A DNA stretch of 56,876 bases from assembly GCA_017554325.1 (NCBI GenBank), contig JAFZIP010000017.1, positions 1 through 56,876 on the forward strand, in the 5' to 3' direction. The notes beneath the pieces were generated by a model. It worked only from the letters and a program-made list of their open reading frames with translations, was not told where the DNA came from and did no database searches. This stretch comes from Bacteroidales bacterium. Its GTDB lineage: Bacteria; Bacteroidota; Bacteroidia; Bacteroidales; WCHB1-69. The translations under genes were made by a program, and so were the position numbers. Numbering within the stretch: position 1 is the first letter of the stretch; each line of letters starts with the position of its first letter. Below, piece by piece: positions 14,567 through 24,700 of the stretch.

Positions 14567-15887
14567 TCTCCACTCCCAGCGTCGCGTCCAGATTTGCCTT
14601 GGCTGAGAGGTAATTGAACAGCGACTGGCAATAGGTGAGCTGCGTGCTGGTAAGGGTAAGTTCTGCAGTGCTGAGGTCCAACCATGTGTTCATGCCGACC
14701 TCATACTGCTTTTGGGCAATTTCGTATGCTTTCTGTGCTTGAGTCATCGTCTCGCGGTCGGCGACGATGTCCTCAATAGCTTGCTGCATGTCGTTCAGAT
14801 AGCTCTGAGCACCAATGCGCAGGTTGCGTTCCGCATCCAGACGCTGGTCCTTCATATTTTCAATATTCAAATTAACCTGCTTGAGCTTGTATGAGGTGGA
14901 GACCCAGGAGATGATGGGCACTTGCAAGGAAAGGGCCACGTAGGAGTACGGGTAGTTGGTGAATTTCTGTCCGTCGTCGCCCATGCCGGAGTACTGGAAA
15001 CTGCCTGCTAACGCAAGCATAGGGCAAGAGGAACCGATAATGATTTTCTTCGACTGCTCCAGCTGCTGAATACCCATATCCATCTGTCGGAGGGCAGAGT
15101 TGTATGCCAATTGCAAGTCTTTTTCATCCGGCATGGTGGCGCTGATCACATCCTGTTCATAATCGGAAAGTTCGCCATCGAAAATCACCGGCTCGTCAAT
15201 GTTCATGCCCAAGAGGACCTTAAGACGCATGTTGGCGAGACGCAACGACTTGGCTGCGGAGGACACGGCCGGACGCTGGCTTTGCAACGCCACATCCGAA
15301 CGCAGTTTCTCAAACTCGGACACCAGACCCTGGTTGTAGGAATTGGTCACCAGCTGGTTGCTTGCTTCTAGGTTGGCATAGCTCTTCTGCAGCACCTCAT
15401 ACGACTGCTTAGCCAACAGATAAACATAATAGGCTTGTTTTACCTGGTTCACCATCTCCAACTTGGAGGAACGGGCCGCCTCCATGGCAAGATCTATGTC
15501 CATGGAACTGAGTTTCAGATTGGACCAAAGAGCTGGCGAGATAATCGGCAAACTCAGATTGGCTCCCACCGAGTAAGTATTGTCACGACCCACCTTGATG
15601 TTCATCGTCTGTCCGCCCATATCCATGGACATGGTCTGCTTAAGCAGCGTGCGGTTGTAGTTGGCTGCGAGAGAAACATCCGGGAAAAGGGCGGCAATCT
15701 GCTCTTTCTTATACCATTGTTTGATCTGGACATTACGGTCGGCAATGCGCATGGTCGGGGTTTCCGACAAGGCAATCTCTATCGCCTTGTTCAAATCCAC
15801 GTGAACCGAATCCTGTGATTGTGCCTTCGGGATGATCACAAAAAACAGTAGCAATACGAGGAACACACAGAGGGCATTTTTTTTCAT
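14562..15887 (-). CDS. TolC-family outer membrane efflux protein
   Basis: A 441-residue protein beginning MKKNALCVFLVLLLFFVIIPKAQSQ, a signal peptide. The remainder is the TolC/OEP duplication: long amphipathic helices (VHVDLNKAIEIALSETPTMRIADRN near the start; EIAQKQYEVGMNTWLDLSTAELTLTSTQL near the end) with two short beta-hairpin regions (SVGANLSLPIISP, VALSLQVPIISW). It forms the trimeric outer membrane exit duct for the pump. ATG at 15887 is preferred over an in-frame TTG three codons earlier. It is first in the operon, with a promoter box about 100 nt upstream. Confidence 0.94.
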   Translation of the reverse strand: MKKNALCVFLVLLLFFVIIPKAQSQDSVHVDLNKAIEIALSETPTMRIADRNVQIKQWYKKEQIAALFPDVSLAANYNRTLLKQTMSMDMGGQTMNIKVGRDNTYSVGANLSLPIISPALWSNLKLSSMDIDLAMEAARSSKLEMVNQVKQAYYVYLLAKQSYEVLQKSYANLEASNQLVTNSYNQGLVSEFEKLRSDVALQSQRPAVSSAAKSLRLANMRLKVLLGMNIDEPVIFDGELSDYEQDVISATMPDEKDLQLAYNSALRQMDMGIQQLEQSKKIIIGSSCPMLALAGSFQYSGMGDDGQKFTNYPYSYVALSLQVPIISWVSTSYKLKQVNLNIENMKDQRLDAERNLRIGAQSYLNDMQQAIEDIVADRETMTQAQKAYEIAQKQYEVGMNTWLDLSTAELTLTSTQLTYCQSLFNYLSAKANLDATLGVER

Positions 15888-15983
15888 TTCCTGCAAAATA
15901 TCAATCTAAAAATATTAATATATTTTATAAAACACTGAAAAACAACAGTTTATAGAAAACATCCCGTTGATTTTTTGAGCGGG

Positions 15984-15991
15984 CAAAGATA
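15984..15991 (-). promoter_or_regulatory. Promoter -7 box TATCTTTG for the efflux operon
   Basis: The minus strand reads TATCTTTG. The -33 region of this promoter falls on the palindrome at 16010-16024, so a repressor bound there could block transcription. Confidence 0.7.
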
Positions 15992-16009
15992 CTAAAAAAA
16001 CAACATGTT

Positions 16010-16024
16010 GTGTATTTTTTACAC
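16010..16024. promoter_or_regulatory. Candidate operator 1, GTGTA-N5-TACAC
   Basis: A perfect GTGTA-ttttt-TACAC inverted repeat, extended by one more pair (T16009/A16025). It lies between the two divergent promoter boxes and has the same half-sites and spacing as operator 2. Confidence 0.65.
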
Positions 16025-16051
16025 ACAAACATTTTATACCTAAAAATTTTA

Positions 16052-16059
16052 TACTTTTG
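16052..16059 (+). promoter_or_regulatory. Promoter -7 box TACTTTTG for the NUDIX regulator gene
   Basis: Matches TAnnTTTG, 26 nt upstream of the start codon, and is followed at once by operator 2. Confidence 0.65.
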
Positions 16060-16063
16060 CTGC

Positions 16064-16078
16064 GTGTAAAATTTACAC
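16064..16078. promoter_or_regulatory. Candidate operator 2, GTGTA-N5-TACAC
   Basis: A GTGTAAA-a-TTTACAC palindrome at the expected transcription start, 6 nt before the NUDIX gene ATG: a position suited to autorepression. Confidence 0.7.
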
Positions 16079-16084
16079 AGGGAC

Positions 16085-16780
16085 ATGAAAGAAAGAAGAA
16101 AATACACGTACGATTACTGGCGGCCGGCGATGACCGTTGACAATGTGGTGTTCAGTTTTGACGGCACGCATTTGAACGTGTTACTCATCAAGCGCGGAAG
16201 GGAGCCTTTTCAAGGTTGCTGGGCTTTTCCTGGAGGTTTTTTAGATGAGAACGAGACGTTGGAGGAGGCTGCCAAGCGTGAGTTGAAGGAAGAGACAGGG
16301 TTGGAATCGCAGTTCATGACGGAAATCGGCTCTTTCAGTGCTCTGGACCGTGACCCTCGCGGGCGCACCATCACGGTCGCCTTTGCCTCCGTAGTACGGC
16401 CCACGCAAACGGACACACTTGCAGGCGACGATGCCAGCGAGTGCCAATGGTTTCCCATCACCCAGCTTCCCGACATGGCCTTTGACCACGCGCTGATTTT
16501 CAAAAAAGCCATGACCATGCTCAAGGTCGGCTTCTTCAGCGACCCCGTACCTTTCGTCCTCATGAACGACACCTTCACGATGCCAGAGATGCAGCGACTC
16601 TATACGGAGGTCTTCAACCGCGAATTTGACCGACGCAACTTCCAGAAAAAATTCCTCGCATCCGGGATACTCAGCGCCGAGCCTCGCGACCAGAAAAAGA
16701 AAAACGCCCACTCTCCCATCCATTACCGCTTTAACAAGGAGGGCTATATCCAATTCAAGGAAAAATTATGGAAAGGCTGA
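16085..16780 (+). CDS. NUDIX domain/winged-helix transcriptional regulator (NrtR-like)
   Basis: A 231-residue protein. Residues about 12-150 are a NUDIX domain with an intact NUDIX box (G51-x5-E57-x7-R65-E66-x2-E69-E70-x-G72). Residues 155-231 look like the winged-helix DNA-binding part of NrtR-type regulators (MPEMQRLYTEVFNREFDRRNFQKKFLASGIL...HYRFNKEGY). Such proteins bind a sugar or ADP-ribose-type ligand in the NUDIX domain and repress target operons; in Bacteroidota some control pentose genes. Here the gene is divergent from an RND efflux operon, and two identical-pattern palindromes lie in the shared promoter region. The ligand is unknown; an intact box means hydrolase activity is possible. 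Confidence 0.88.
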   Translation: MKERRKYTYDYWRPAMTVDNVVFSFDGTHLNVLLIKRGREPFQGCWAFPGGFLDENETLEEAAKRELKEETGLESQFMTEIGSFSALDRDPRGRTITVAFASVVRPTQTDTLAGDDASECQWFPITQLPDMAFDHALIFKKAMTMLKVGFFSDPVPFVLMNDTFTMPEMQRLYTEVFNREFDRRNFQKKFLASGILSAEPRDQKKKNAHSPIHYRFNKEGYIQFKEKLWKG

Positions 16781-16809
16781 ATCCTTTCAATCCATCGCCC
16801 ATACAAAAC

Positions 16810-16839
16810 AAAAGCCGCTGCGTTTCGCAGCGGCTTTTT
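16810..16839. terminator. Bidirectional intrinsic terminator
   Basis: GCCGCTGCG-ttt-CGCAGCGGC (16814-16834), flanked by AAAA on the left and TTTTT on the right, between convergent genes. Confidence 0.9.
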
Positions 16840-16860
16840 GGTATCTTCATTCGGTGAAGT

Positions 16861-17517
16861 TTATTTCTCCTTGATAGTCTGCTCCAATGCTTCCACTTCT
16901 GCTTGCAGTTTGGAAATTGCTTCTTCATTATCCTGAATCTTTTTGGAAATTTCGTTCTGGTTGAGCTGCAATTTCTCTATCTGTCCGTTGATTTTTTCCT
17001 GCTCCTTGATCAGCGATTGCTTGTTAGCATCCAGCTTGGCAATTTGTTCTTTCTTTTCGATAATCGGTTTACGGATCTGGTATTCCTCAACTTTTGCCGG
17101 CAACTTTTGGAGAAATTTGCGGATGGCAGCATCCACCTGCGGGTCGGTAGAAGGGGTTACGGCATTCATATTGCCCTTGCATACTAGCATAACCACCTGG
17201 GTGGTCTTTTCATTTTTCTTGCCGAACTCGATAACATTGAAGAAGATGTCATAGTTCTCCTGTCCAAACGGCGCAAATTGCTGGTTGCGGTAAGTACGGA
17301 AACCACTTTCTTTGGAAGCTTTGAGATTATACTGGTTTTCGAAAATGTCACGCAAAGTCGCATCCATAGTCTCCACGGACACATTCTTCATATTGAAAAG
17401 ATAACCAGGATACTGGGATTTTCCAAATTCCACCATAGAGGTGTGAAGCTTTTGAGCTGATGCTGTAACAGCAATGATGACAATTGTCAAAAGTACAAAA
17501 AGCTTTTTCATAATCAT
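16861..17517 (-). CDS. Secreted coiled-coil protein of unknown function
   Basis: A 218-residue protein with a signal peptide (MKKLFVLLTIVIIAVTASAQ). Residues 22-130 are a compact alpha/beta domain (SQYPGYLFNMKNVSVETMDATLRDIFENQYNLKAS, FRTYRNQQFAPFGQENYDIFFNVIEFG). Residues 145-218 are an uninterrupted heptad coiled coil rich in Lys/Glu/Gln. It is probably periplasmic. A second ATG two codons in (17511) gives a more usual MKKLF start. No named family is recognised. Confidence 0.75.
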   Translation of the reverse strand: MIMKKLFVLLTIVIIAVTASAQKLHTSMVEFGKSQYPGYLFNMKNVSVETMDATLRDIFENQYNLKASKESGFRTYRNQQFAPFGQENYDIFFNVIEFGKKNEKTTQVVMLVCKGNMNAVTPSTDPQVDAAIRKFLQKLPAKVEEYQIRKPIIEKKEQIAKLDANKQSLIKEQEKINGQIEKLQLNQNEISKKIQDNEEAISKLQAEVEALEQTIKEK

Positions 17518-17550
17518 ATAAATTTAAAATGAACAATAAAATTCGGGCCG

Positions 17551-17558
17551 CAAAGATA
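17551..17558 (-). promoter_or_regulatory. Promoter -7 box TATCTTTG for the coiled-coil protein gene
   Basis: The minus strand reads TATCTTTG, 33 nt upstream of the ATG. It is back-to-back with the dus promoter. Confidence 0.65.
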
Positions 17559-17565
17559 AAAAAAT

Positions 17566-17573
17566 TATTTTTG
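17566..17573 (+). promoter_or_regulatory. Promoter -7 box TATTTTTG for the dus gene
   Basis: Lies 10 nt before the ATG at 17584, implying a very short 5' leader. Confidence 0.6.
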
Positions 17574-17583
17574 CGCCCCAATT

Positions 17584-18567
17584 ATGCACATTCAAGAGAT
17601 TCTCAACCGGTTTGATTTCCCCACCTATCTTGCCCCCATGGAGGGCATCACGGACCATGCTTTCCGGATGATCTGCAAGGAGCACGGAGCGGACATGCTC
17701 ATCTCCGAGTTCATATCTTCTGACGCGCTATCAAGGGAGGTGGACAAGAGTCTGAAAAAGATGCGGTTTGATGAAAGGGAGCGGCCTTTCGGGGTGCAGA
17801 TTTTCGGCCACAACGAAAATTCGCTGATCACGGCGGCGCAGATTGCAGCCGAGTGTCAACCCGACTTCATCGACATCAACTGGGGCTGTCCTGTCCGCAA
17901 GGTGGTCAGCAAGGGCGCGGGATCAGCCATATTGCAGGACATTCCCAAGATGGTGACGCTCACCGCTGCGGTGGTCAAGGCCGTCAACCTTCCCGTCACA
18001 GTCAAAACGCGCCTGGGCTGGGACCAGTCGAGCAGGCCCATCGTGGAAGTGGCAGAGCGGTTGCAGGACATTGGCATAGAGGCCATCGCCATTCACGGGC
18101 GCACGCGCTCACAGATGTACGGCGGAGAGGCCGACTGGAGTCTCATCGGGGCCGTGAAGGCCAACCCGCGCATGACCATCCCGATCATCGGCAACGGGGA
18201 CATCGACTCCGCCGAAAAAGCCATTCGTTACCAGAAACGCTACGGGGTGGACGGAATCATGATCGGCCGGGCAGCCATCGGCAATCCCTGGATATTCCGA
18301 GACATCAAGTGCCGACTCCGGGGCGAAGAGCCCCGTCCCCTCACCTATCGGGAGCGCATAGAGACAGTGCTGCATCACCTGCACGCCTCCGCAGAAGACA
18401 AGGGCGAACGCCGCGCCGTACTGGAAATGCGAACCCAATATGCCGGTTATTTCAAAGGACTTTACGACTTCAAGAGCACACGGATGCAACTGATGACTGC
18501 CACCACGACAGAGGAGTGCCGCCAAATTATGGAAGCCTACGCCGACACGCACTCTATCACGGAGTGA
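17584..18567 (+). CDS. dusB: tRNA-dihydrouridine synthase (DusB type)
   Basis: A 327-residue TIM-barrel flavoenzyme of normal length. It contains the FMN-binding start LAPMEGITDHAFR, the catalytic Cys102 in DINWGCPVRKV, KTRLGWD, AIHGRTRSQMYGG, PIIGNGDI and MIGRAAIGNPW, all characteristic of Dus enzymes, followed by the C-terminal helical tRNA-recognition domain. It reduces specific uridines in the tRNA D-loop using NADPH. The DusB assignment rests on overall resemblance. The gene stands alone with its own promoter. Confidence 0.93.
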   Translation: MHIQEILNRFDFPTYLAPMEGITDHAFRMICKEHGADMLISEFISSDALSREVDKSLKKMRFDERERPFGVQIFGHNENSLITAAQIAAECQPDFIDINWGCPVRKVVSKGAGSAILQDIPKMVTLTAAVVKAVNLPVTVKTRLGWDQSSRPIVEVAERLQDIGIEAIAIHGRTRSQMYGGEADWSLIGAVKANPRMTIPIIGNGDIDSAEKAIRYQKRYGVDGIMIGRAAIGNPWIFRDIKCRLRGEEPRPLTYRERIETVLHHLHASAEDKGERRAVLEMRTQYAGYFKGLYDFKSTRMQLMTATTTEECRQIMEAYADTHSITE

Positions 18568-18654
18568 TTTCATTTTTATTCATTGTGAACAAGCTACTTA
18601 CGCTCATCACCACCATAATGAGCCAAAAATAACTGGCCCAAATGAAAAAAAATG

Positions 18655-18662
18655 TATTTTTG
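18655..18662 (+). promoter_or_regulatory. Promoter -7 box TATTTTTG for the giant T9SS protein
   Basis: Lies 56 nt upstream of the start codon; the leader between is AT-rich. Confidence 0.6.
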
Positions 18663-18718
18663 CCAGCTTACAAATAGTGTTATATTTTTATATCCGTAAA
18701 TAAAAACTCAACAACAAT

Positions 18719-21700
18719 ATGACAACAAGGAAGACCTTCTTATTCGTGCTTGCATTCTGCTGTATGTATTTGGCATCATTTGCACAAAGCAGTGTGGATT
18801 CCACCACTATCTATCGGGAGAACTTTGACGGAGCGACATACGAAGCCATCACCACCTACACCAACTTCGCAGATGGTGACTGGAAGCTGGATTCGTCACT
18901 GTCCGTATCCCATCCGGCTTGTATTCACCTTAGAATGTTCAACAATGCCGGTAACATGAACCTGACAACATCCGCCATCCCTGTTTCTTCCAACAACATG
19001 TCGGATCAAGTCAGACGTGTGTACATGATGTTCGACCATATTTGCAAGGTTAGCGACTTGGACGTTGCCTCCATTTACTACCGTACCGCCACCGGCATGA
19101 ACGATGACGGCACGTACATTTGGGGCAGTTACCGTTTGATGAACTTCAGCACTTCCAGCAGTTACTACTACGGAGACGGACAAGCCGACCCATACGGTAC
19201 CAGAACCACAGCGCATTTCGGCACTTATACAGCCGGCAAACTCAACCATGCAGCTTATGGTACGGGCAACAACGGTCTCTGGAAGCCCAATCAAAACACA
19301 GCAGTTCCAAACAACTCCTGGTGGCGACACGAGATTCTGGACATTACAGGTTTCGTTTTGGATTCCAACGTGACACACATCCAGATTCAATTCCGTGTCA
19401 ACAAAAACTCCCCTTCCACATCCGGAACTGAGGACTGTGCAGGTTGGTTCATCGACAACCTGACCGTCCTTCTGTCCAACTGCGAATTGGAGATTCCGAG
19501 AATCGCACTCACCAGAAGTCCGAATACCAACAATAAGATCTACGCCGGCGGTGACGCGAACAGCGGCGCCCTGAGCAACGACATGCTTAACTTCACCGGC
19601 CCCTACAACATTGAGGCCACCATCAAGGACAACGACACCCTCAATCTGAACTCCCTGCTATTCACTTATAAGAAGAACAACGAACCAGAGGTAACTCTCC
19701 CCAACGACGGGCTCGTGGGTTCTGTCTGGCCCGGCAGCAACGAGCAACACACCATCGTCGGTTTATGGCAACTGCCCGATATCTGCTACTATGACACCAT
19801 CCGGTATCACATCTACATCGAGGATGTGCATGGCAACAAGAGACAATTGGACACTTTCCTGATTGCATGGCATAATCAAACCAACATCCAGACTAATGAC
19901 TGCCGCGCCGACAGTATCAACAGCGGCCAGTTCCCGCACTGCTTCATCACCGGCCAACCACAGCCTGTCAAGTTCTACTTCACCAACAAGAGCGACGCCC
20001 CGCATTCTGGCGGCAATCCATACCAAACCAATCTCTCTGTTGTGTTGAAAGTGGAGAATGAGAACCATCAGGTAACCCACAACAGTACGCACAACTGGAC
20101 GGGATCCATCTGTATGGACGTGGGTGACACGCTCTCCTTGGGCACATTCATCCCTACACAGGGCTACAACTACATCACCGCATACATTACCACCCGTAAC
20201 GGACAGGTTGACGGATATCATGCCAACGACACCATTCGCTTCACCGGTTTCGCTTGTGACAGCCTTTTGAATGGCCACTACACCGTGGGCGGTACCAACC
20301 CCGACTTCGCGGACATGAATGCGGTGAAGACCGCCTTGTCCTACTGCGGCGTCAACGGCCCCACCACTTTCCACCTCCGTCCCGGCACCTATCAGGACTT
20401 TGACTTCACTGAAAACTATGTGGGCCAGTCGGAAATCAACACCATCACCTTCCAGGGTGACAACCGTGACCAGGTCATCATCAACAACAACCATACGGAT
20501 GTCGGTACCACTCTTTACGGAGCTGTCACATTGGTGCATGTTAGCAATTTCCATTTCAAAAACATGACCATCAACGGCAACAGCAGTGCTCAATCCAAAG
20601 GTGTCCTGTTCAGAGACAATGGCAGTTCCAACATTTCATTTGACAATTGCAAGATTCTCGCCAATCCTACCAACACGACAGATGTCCTGTGCTTTGCCGT
20701 AGGTCGTAATGTCGGCGTCACCAATGCAAACGGAAACACGCCCGACAACAACATTTCCTTCAGCAACTGTATCATGTCCGGCGGTAACTTCGGTGTGTAT
20801 TACATCGGTATCAACACACGGCGTAATGTGATATCCTTCACCAACAACCGCATTATCTCCTGCTACAAAGGTATTCACACACTCTATTGTAACCCGATAA
20901 TATTGAACAACCACATTTCCCAATCCAACATGGGTTCCCACCAGAATTTCACGGGTATCTATGTTGAGCAGGCAATGGGTCCGGATATCAACGGCAACAC
21001 CATCGACAGCACTTACGATGCGGAATATGGTATTCAATTGAAGAACGCCACAAACAACGACTTCTATATCCGTAACAACCACGTCAAGGTCGGAAACTCG
21101 AACTTTGGTATTTATGTAACCAACAGTTCTTCTACGGCAACATTGACCGGATATGTTTATAACAACGAGGTGATTCTCTACCCTGTCACTGCCGACAATT
21201 CATACGCTATGCAGATTGCCTCTTGCAACAATCTCAAGGTTACGAACAACAGTTTCTACATCAAGTCTGACGCTCCTTACAACAACACAGCGGCCTTGAT
21301 GATCCAGAACAACAATAATACATATTTAGACAATAACATATTATTAAACTATTGTAACACTACCACCAGCAGCGCCCATTACCCGCTTTATCTGAACGGT
21401 ACTTCCACCGTTACGGGTAGCCAAAACGACCTGATTTCAGCTGCCGGTACGATTGTTTTCAAAACGGCTGCCATGAACACGATAGCCGATATGGAGCGTA
21501 ACATCACGACGATGCACAACAACATCAGCCTGTTGCCTCCTATGGACAATCCAACAGAAAGCCTGCTGCCCACTGATTTCAACGGGCTGGAGTGTACACG
21601 CAACGCAGATGTAACATCGGACATCCGCAGTATTGAGCGTACCAACCCCACCTACATGGGTGCCTACGCCAACATGATTCCTGCCGTGGATGCAGCCATC

Positions 21701-24700
21701 ACCGGGATGACATCCCCGTCTTTGGGTGAATGTCCTCAAGGATCTTACAACATCACCCTTACCATAGCCAACAAGGGTTCCCAAACTTTGAATTTTGCCA
21801 ACAATCCCGCAACGGTCACCATTCATTCCGACTCCTTGAACCTCACTCAACAGGGCACCATCAACACCGGAAGCGTGAACATCATGGAAAGCATGCCGTT
21901 CGTGGTGGCCAACAACGTGGTGATCCCCACCAACCAGCCTATGGATTTGACTTTCATCATCCATACCAATGGCGACAACAACGCCAGCAACGACACCTTG
22001 CGGCTGAATTTCATTTTAGAGGTTGCCAAGCCCGATTATGACGAAACTTTCAGCAATGGCACCCAGCAGACCTGGACCATCCAGCAGATTTCCACCGGCA
22101 ACATGATTGGTAACTGGACCTTCCAGGAGGGCACTGGTGCCAATCCCACCATTGCTCCTGTATATGGTACCGGCCGTCTGTTCTTCAATTCCAAGAATTT
22201 CCCGTCCGGAACCTCTTCCCGTGCCATCATGCCGGTCATTGACTTGAGCGGAACCGTTCACCCGATTTTGGAGATGTGGTTCGCACACGACCGTACAGGC
22301 AACGCCAATGCTGCCGAGGGTGTTACCGTGAAAATCTCCACCAACAACGGTACCACGTTCACCGCCATCGCCCCGCAGGGCCAGAGCAGCACCTTGGTCA
22401 AACGTTACAATGCAAATGCCACTGAGCCTTTATGGACCTTATATACCTACGACTTGACCAACTATGTCAACGCCGGCTGTATCTACATTGCATTTGACGC
22501 TGACGGCAAGGCTGGTAACAACATCAACATCGACCGTATCCGATTGAGAAATCTGGTGGACGATGACATTGCCATCACCCAGATTTACGCACGCGGCGAG
22601 AGCCCGAACCAATATAGTGTTAACAACGTGGTGAAAGCCTTGGCTCGTAACGAAGGCCGTCTGGCACAAAACAACATCAAGGTCTATCTGACCGTGACTG
22701 GTGCCACGGAGCAATATCAAGATTCCTTGGTCATCCCGTCTCTTGCCTCAGGAGCCCAGACTATCGTCACTTTCCCGGATCATCACTATAACGTACAGGA
22801 GATGAAGAACGTGGAGGTGCGTTCACGTCAAGACCAGCTCAACGGCAACAACGCCATCAACTGGGCCATGAACATTACTGAAAATGTGGTCAATTATGCA
22901 GATACTGGTGCAAGCGAGTTGCTAATCGGCGACTACAACAACATTATCCGTCCGTGCGTCCGTTACACCACAGACGAAGAGATTGCCGTCACCGCAGTGA
23001 AATATTTCTATGACCAGAGCTACATCGCCAATCCAGAAAACGGATTCAGGGCTTTTGTCGCCAATGCCAACGGTCAAATCATCACCACCTCCGACGTTGT
23101 GCGTTTTGACAATCTGCAACGAGGTGCATGGAATATCATCCCCATCAACAATTTCGCGCTTACCAACATGAACAACGAGTTCTATGTCGGTATCGAGATG
23201 TTGGCCAAAGGCGATTACCTGTGTGCTCAGGTGGAGACACCACTCAGAGACTCTGCTTTCTATTACTTGGAAAACAACGGCACCTACACACCGCAGACCA
23301 CAGGCAGATTCATGATTGGTGCGGTAGTTGATACCCCGTTCGTTCATGATTTGGCTCTCCTGAGTCTGGACAACCCGACCACACGTTGTGACCTCGGCCA
23401 CGAGAATCTGGTTCTCACCATCACCAACAACGGTTCACAGGATCTGTTGCCGGGCACAGTCATGCATTATTCCATCAACGGATTGCCTGCTGTCAGCGAG
23501 ACTATGACGGACACGTTGCGCAGCCACGAGACCAGCACATTCCGTTTCAACACGCAGTTCGACTTCACGAATGACCTTATTGAAATTGATTCCAACTACA
23601 GCATTCTGGTTTGGGCCACCAAAGACGCCCAAGACCGTCTGCAATACAACGACACACTTGCCCAAAGCATCGTTTCGAGAGGCAAATCCAACATCCCCAC
23701 GGTTCAAGACACCGTGAACATTTCATACTACCATAGTGGAACCCTCACGGCTCACCTGCCGAACTCCATTCAGCAGGGCGTCATCGGGTGGTATGCCAAC
23801 ACGGGATATGAGTCCTGGGAATTTTTAGGTTACACGGATTCCACGTTCCAGACCCCTGTCACCTTCTTCGACACCACATTCTACGCCAACGCCAACCCCG
23901 GTTACATTTTCGATACTATCGTAGGAGCGCTGACCGGCAGCACTACCGGCAATGGCGCACAACCTTTCGTCTTCACCAAAGGATATTCCAGAGGCCGTAT
24001 GCTCTACACAGAAAATGAGATCGGACAACATGGACCCATCACTACGATTGGTGTTTATGTTAACTCCGTCACCAACGTTGGAGCTGAAGGTATTCCTATC
24101 AAATTGTATTTGAAAAAGACCTCAATGGCCACCTTCCCATCTACAGCCGCTATTGACTGGGACAACGAAGTGCTCGGTGCCACCCTCATCGTGGATGAGA
24201 TGGTCCATTTTGACCATGTAGGCTGGCATTACTTCAACCTTTCAACACCATTCAACTACGACAACGGCAATCTGATTGTGCTGACAGAGACCAACTGTGC
24301 CGACTATTGTACTGGCACAGGCGCACAATGTAACAACTGCGGCACATACGTTTCCGGAGGTACCGGTTATCCGAATTTCCGCCAGACCAACTGTCAGACC
24401 GGATTTGTACAATACAAGGACAACAACACTTTGCCGATGACAGGTAACTACAGTAACTACACCAAGCGCCTCACCATGTCGTTCAAGATTGCGGACCTTG
24501 AATGCGGTAGCCAGAAGGTACCTATCCACATCCATGTTCCGGACATCCCGACATACGACGTGAAAACCATGTCGCTGGAGTACCCCACCTCAGGATGCCA
24601 CATCTATAACGAACACATCCAAGTCCTCGTCAAGAACATGTTGAACATACCTATTCCCGCAGGCAAGGTGAACGTTCACGCCAGATTCAACAATGGCACC

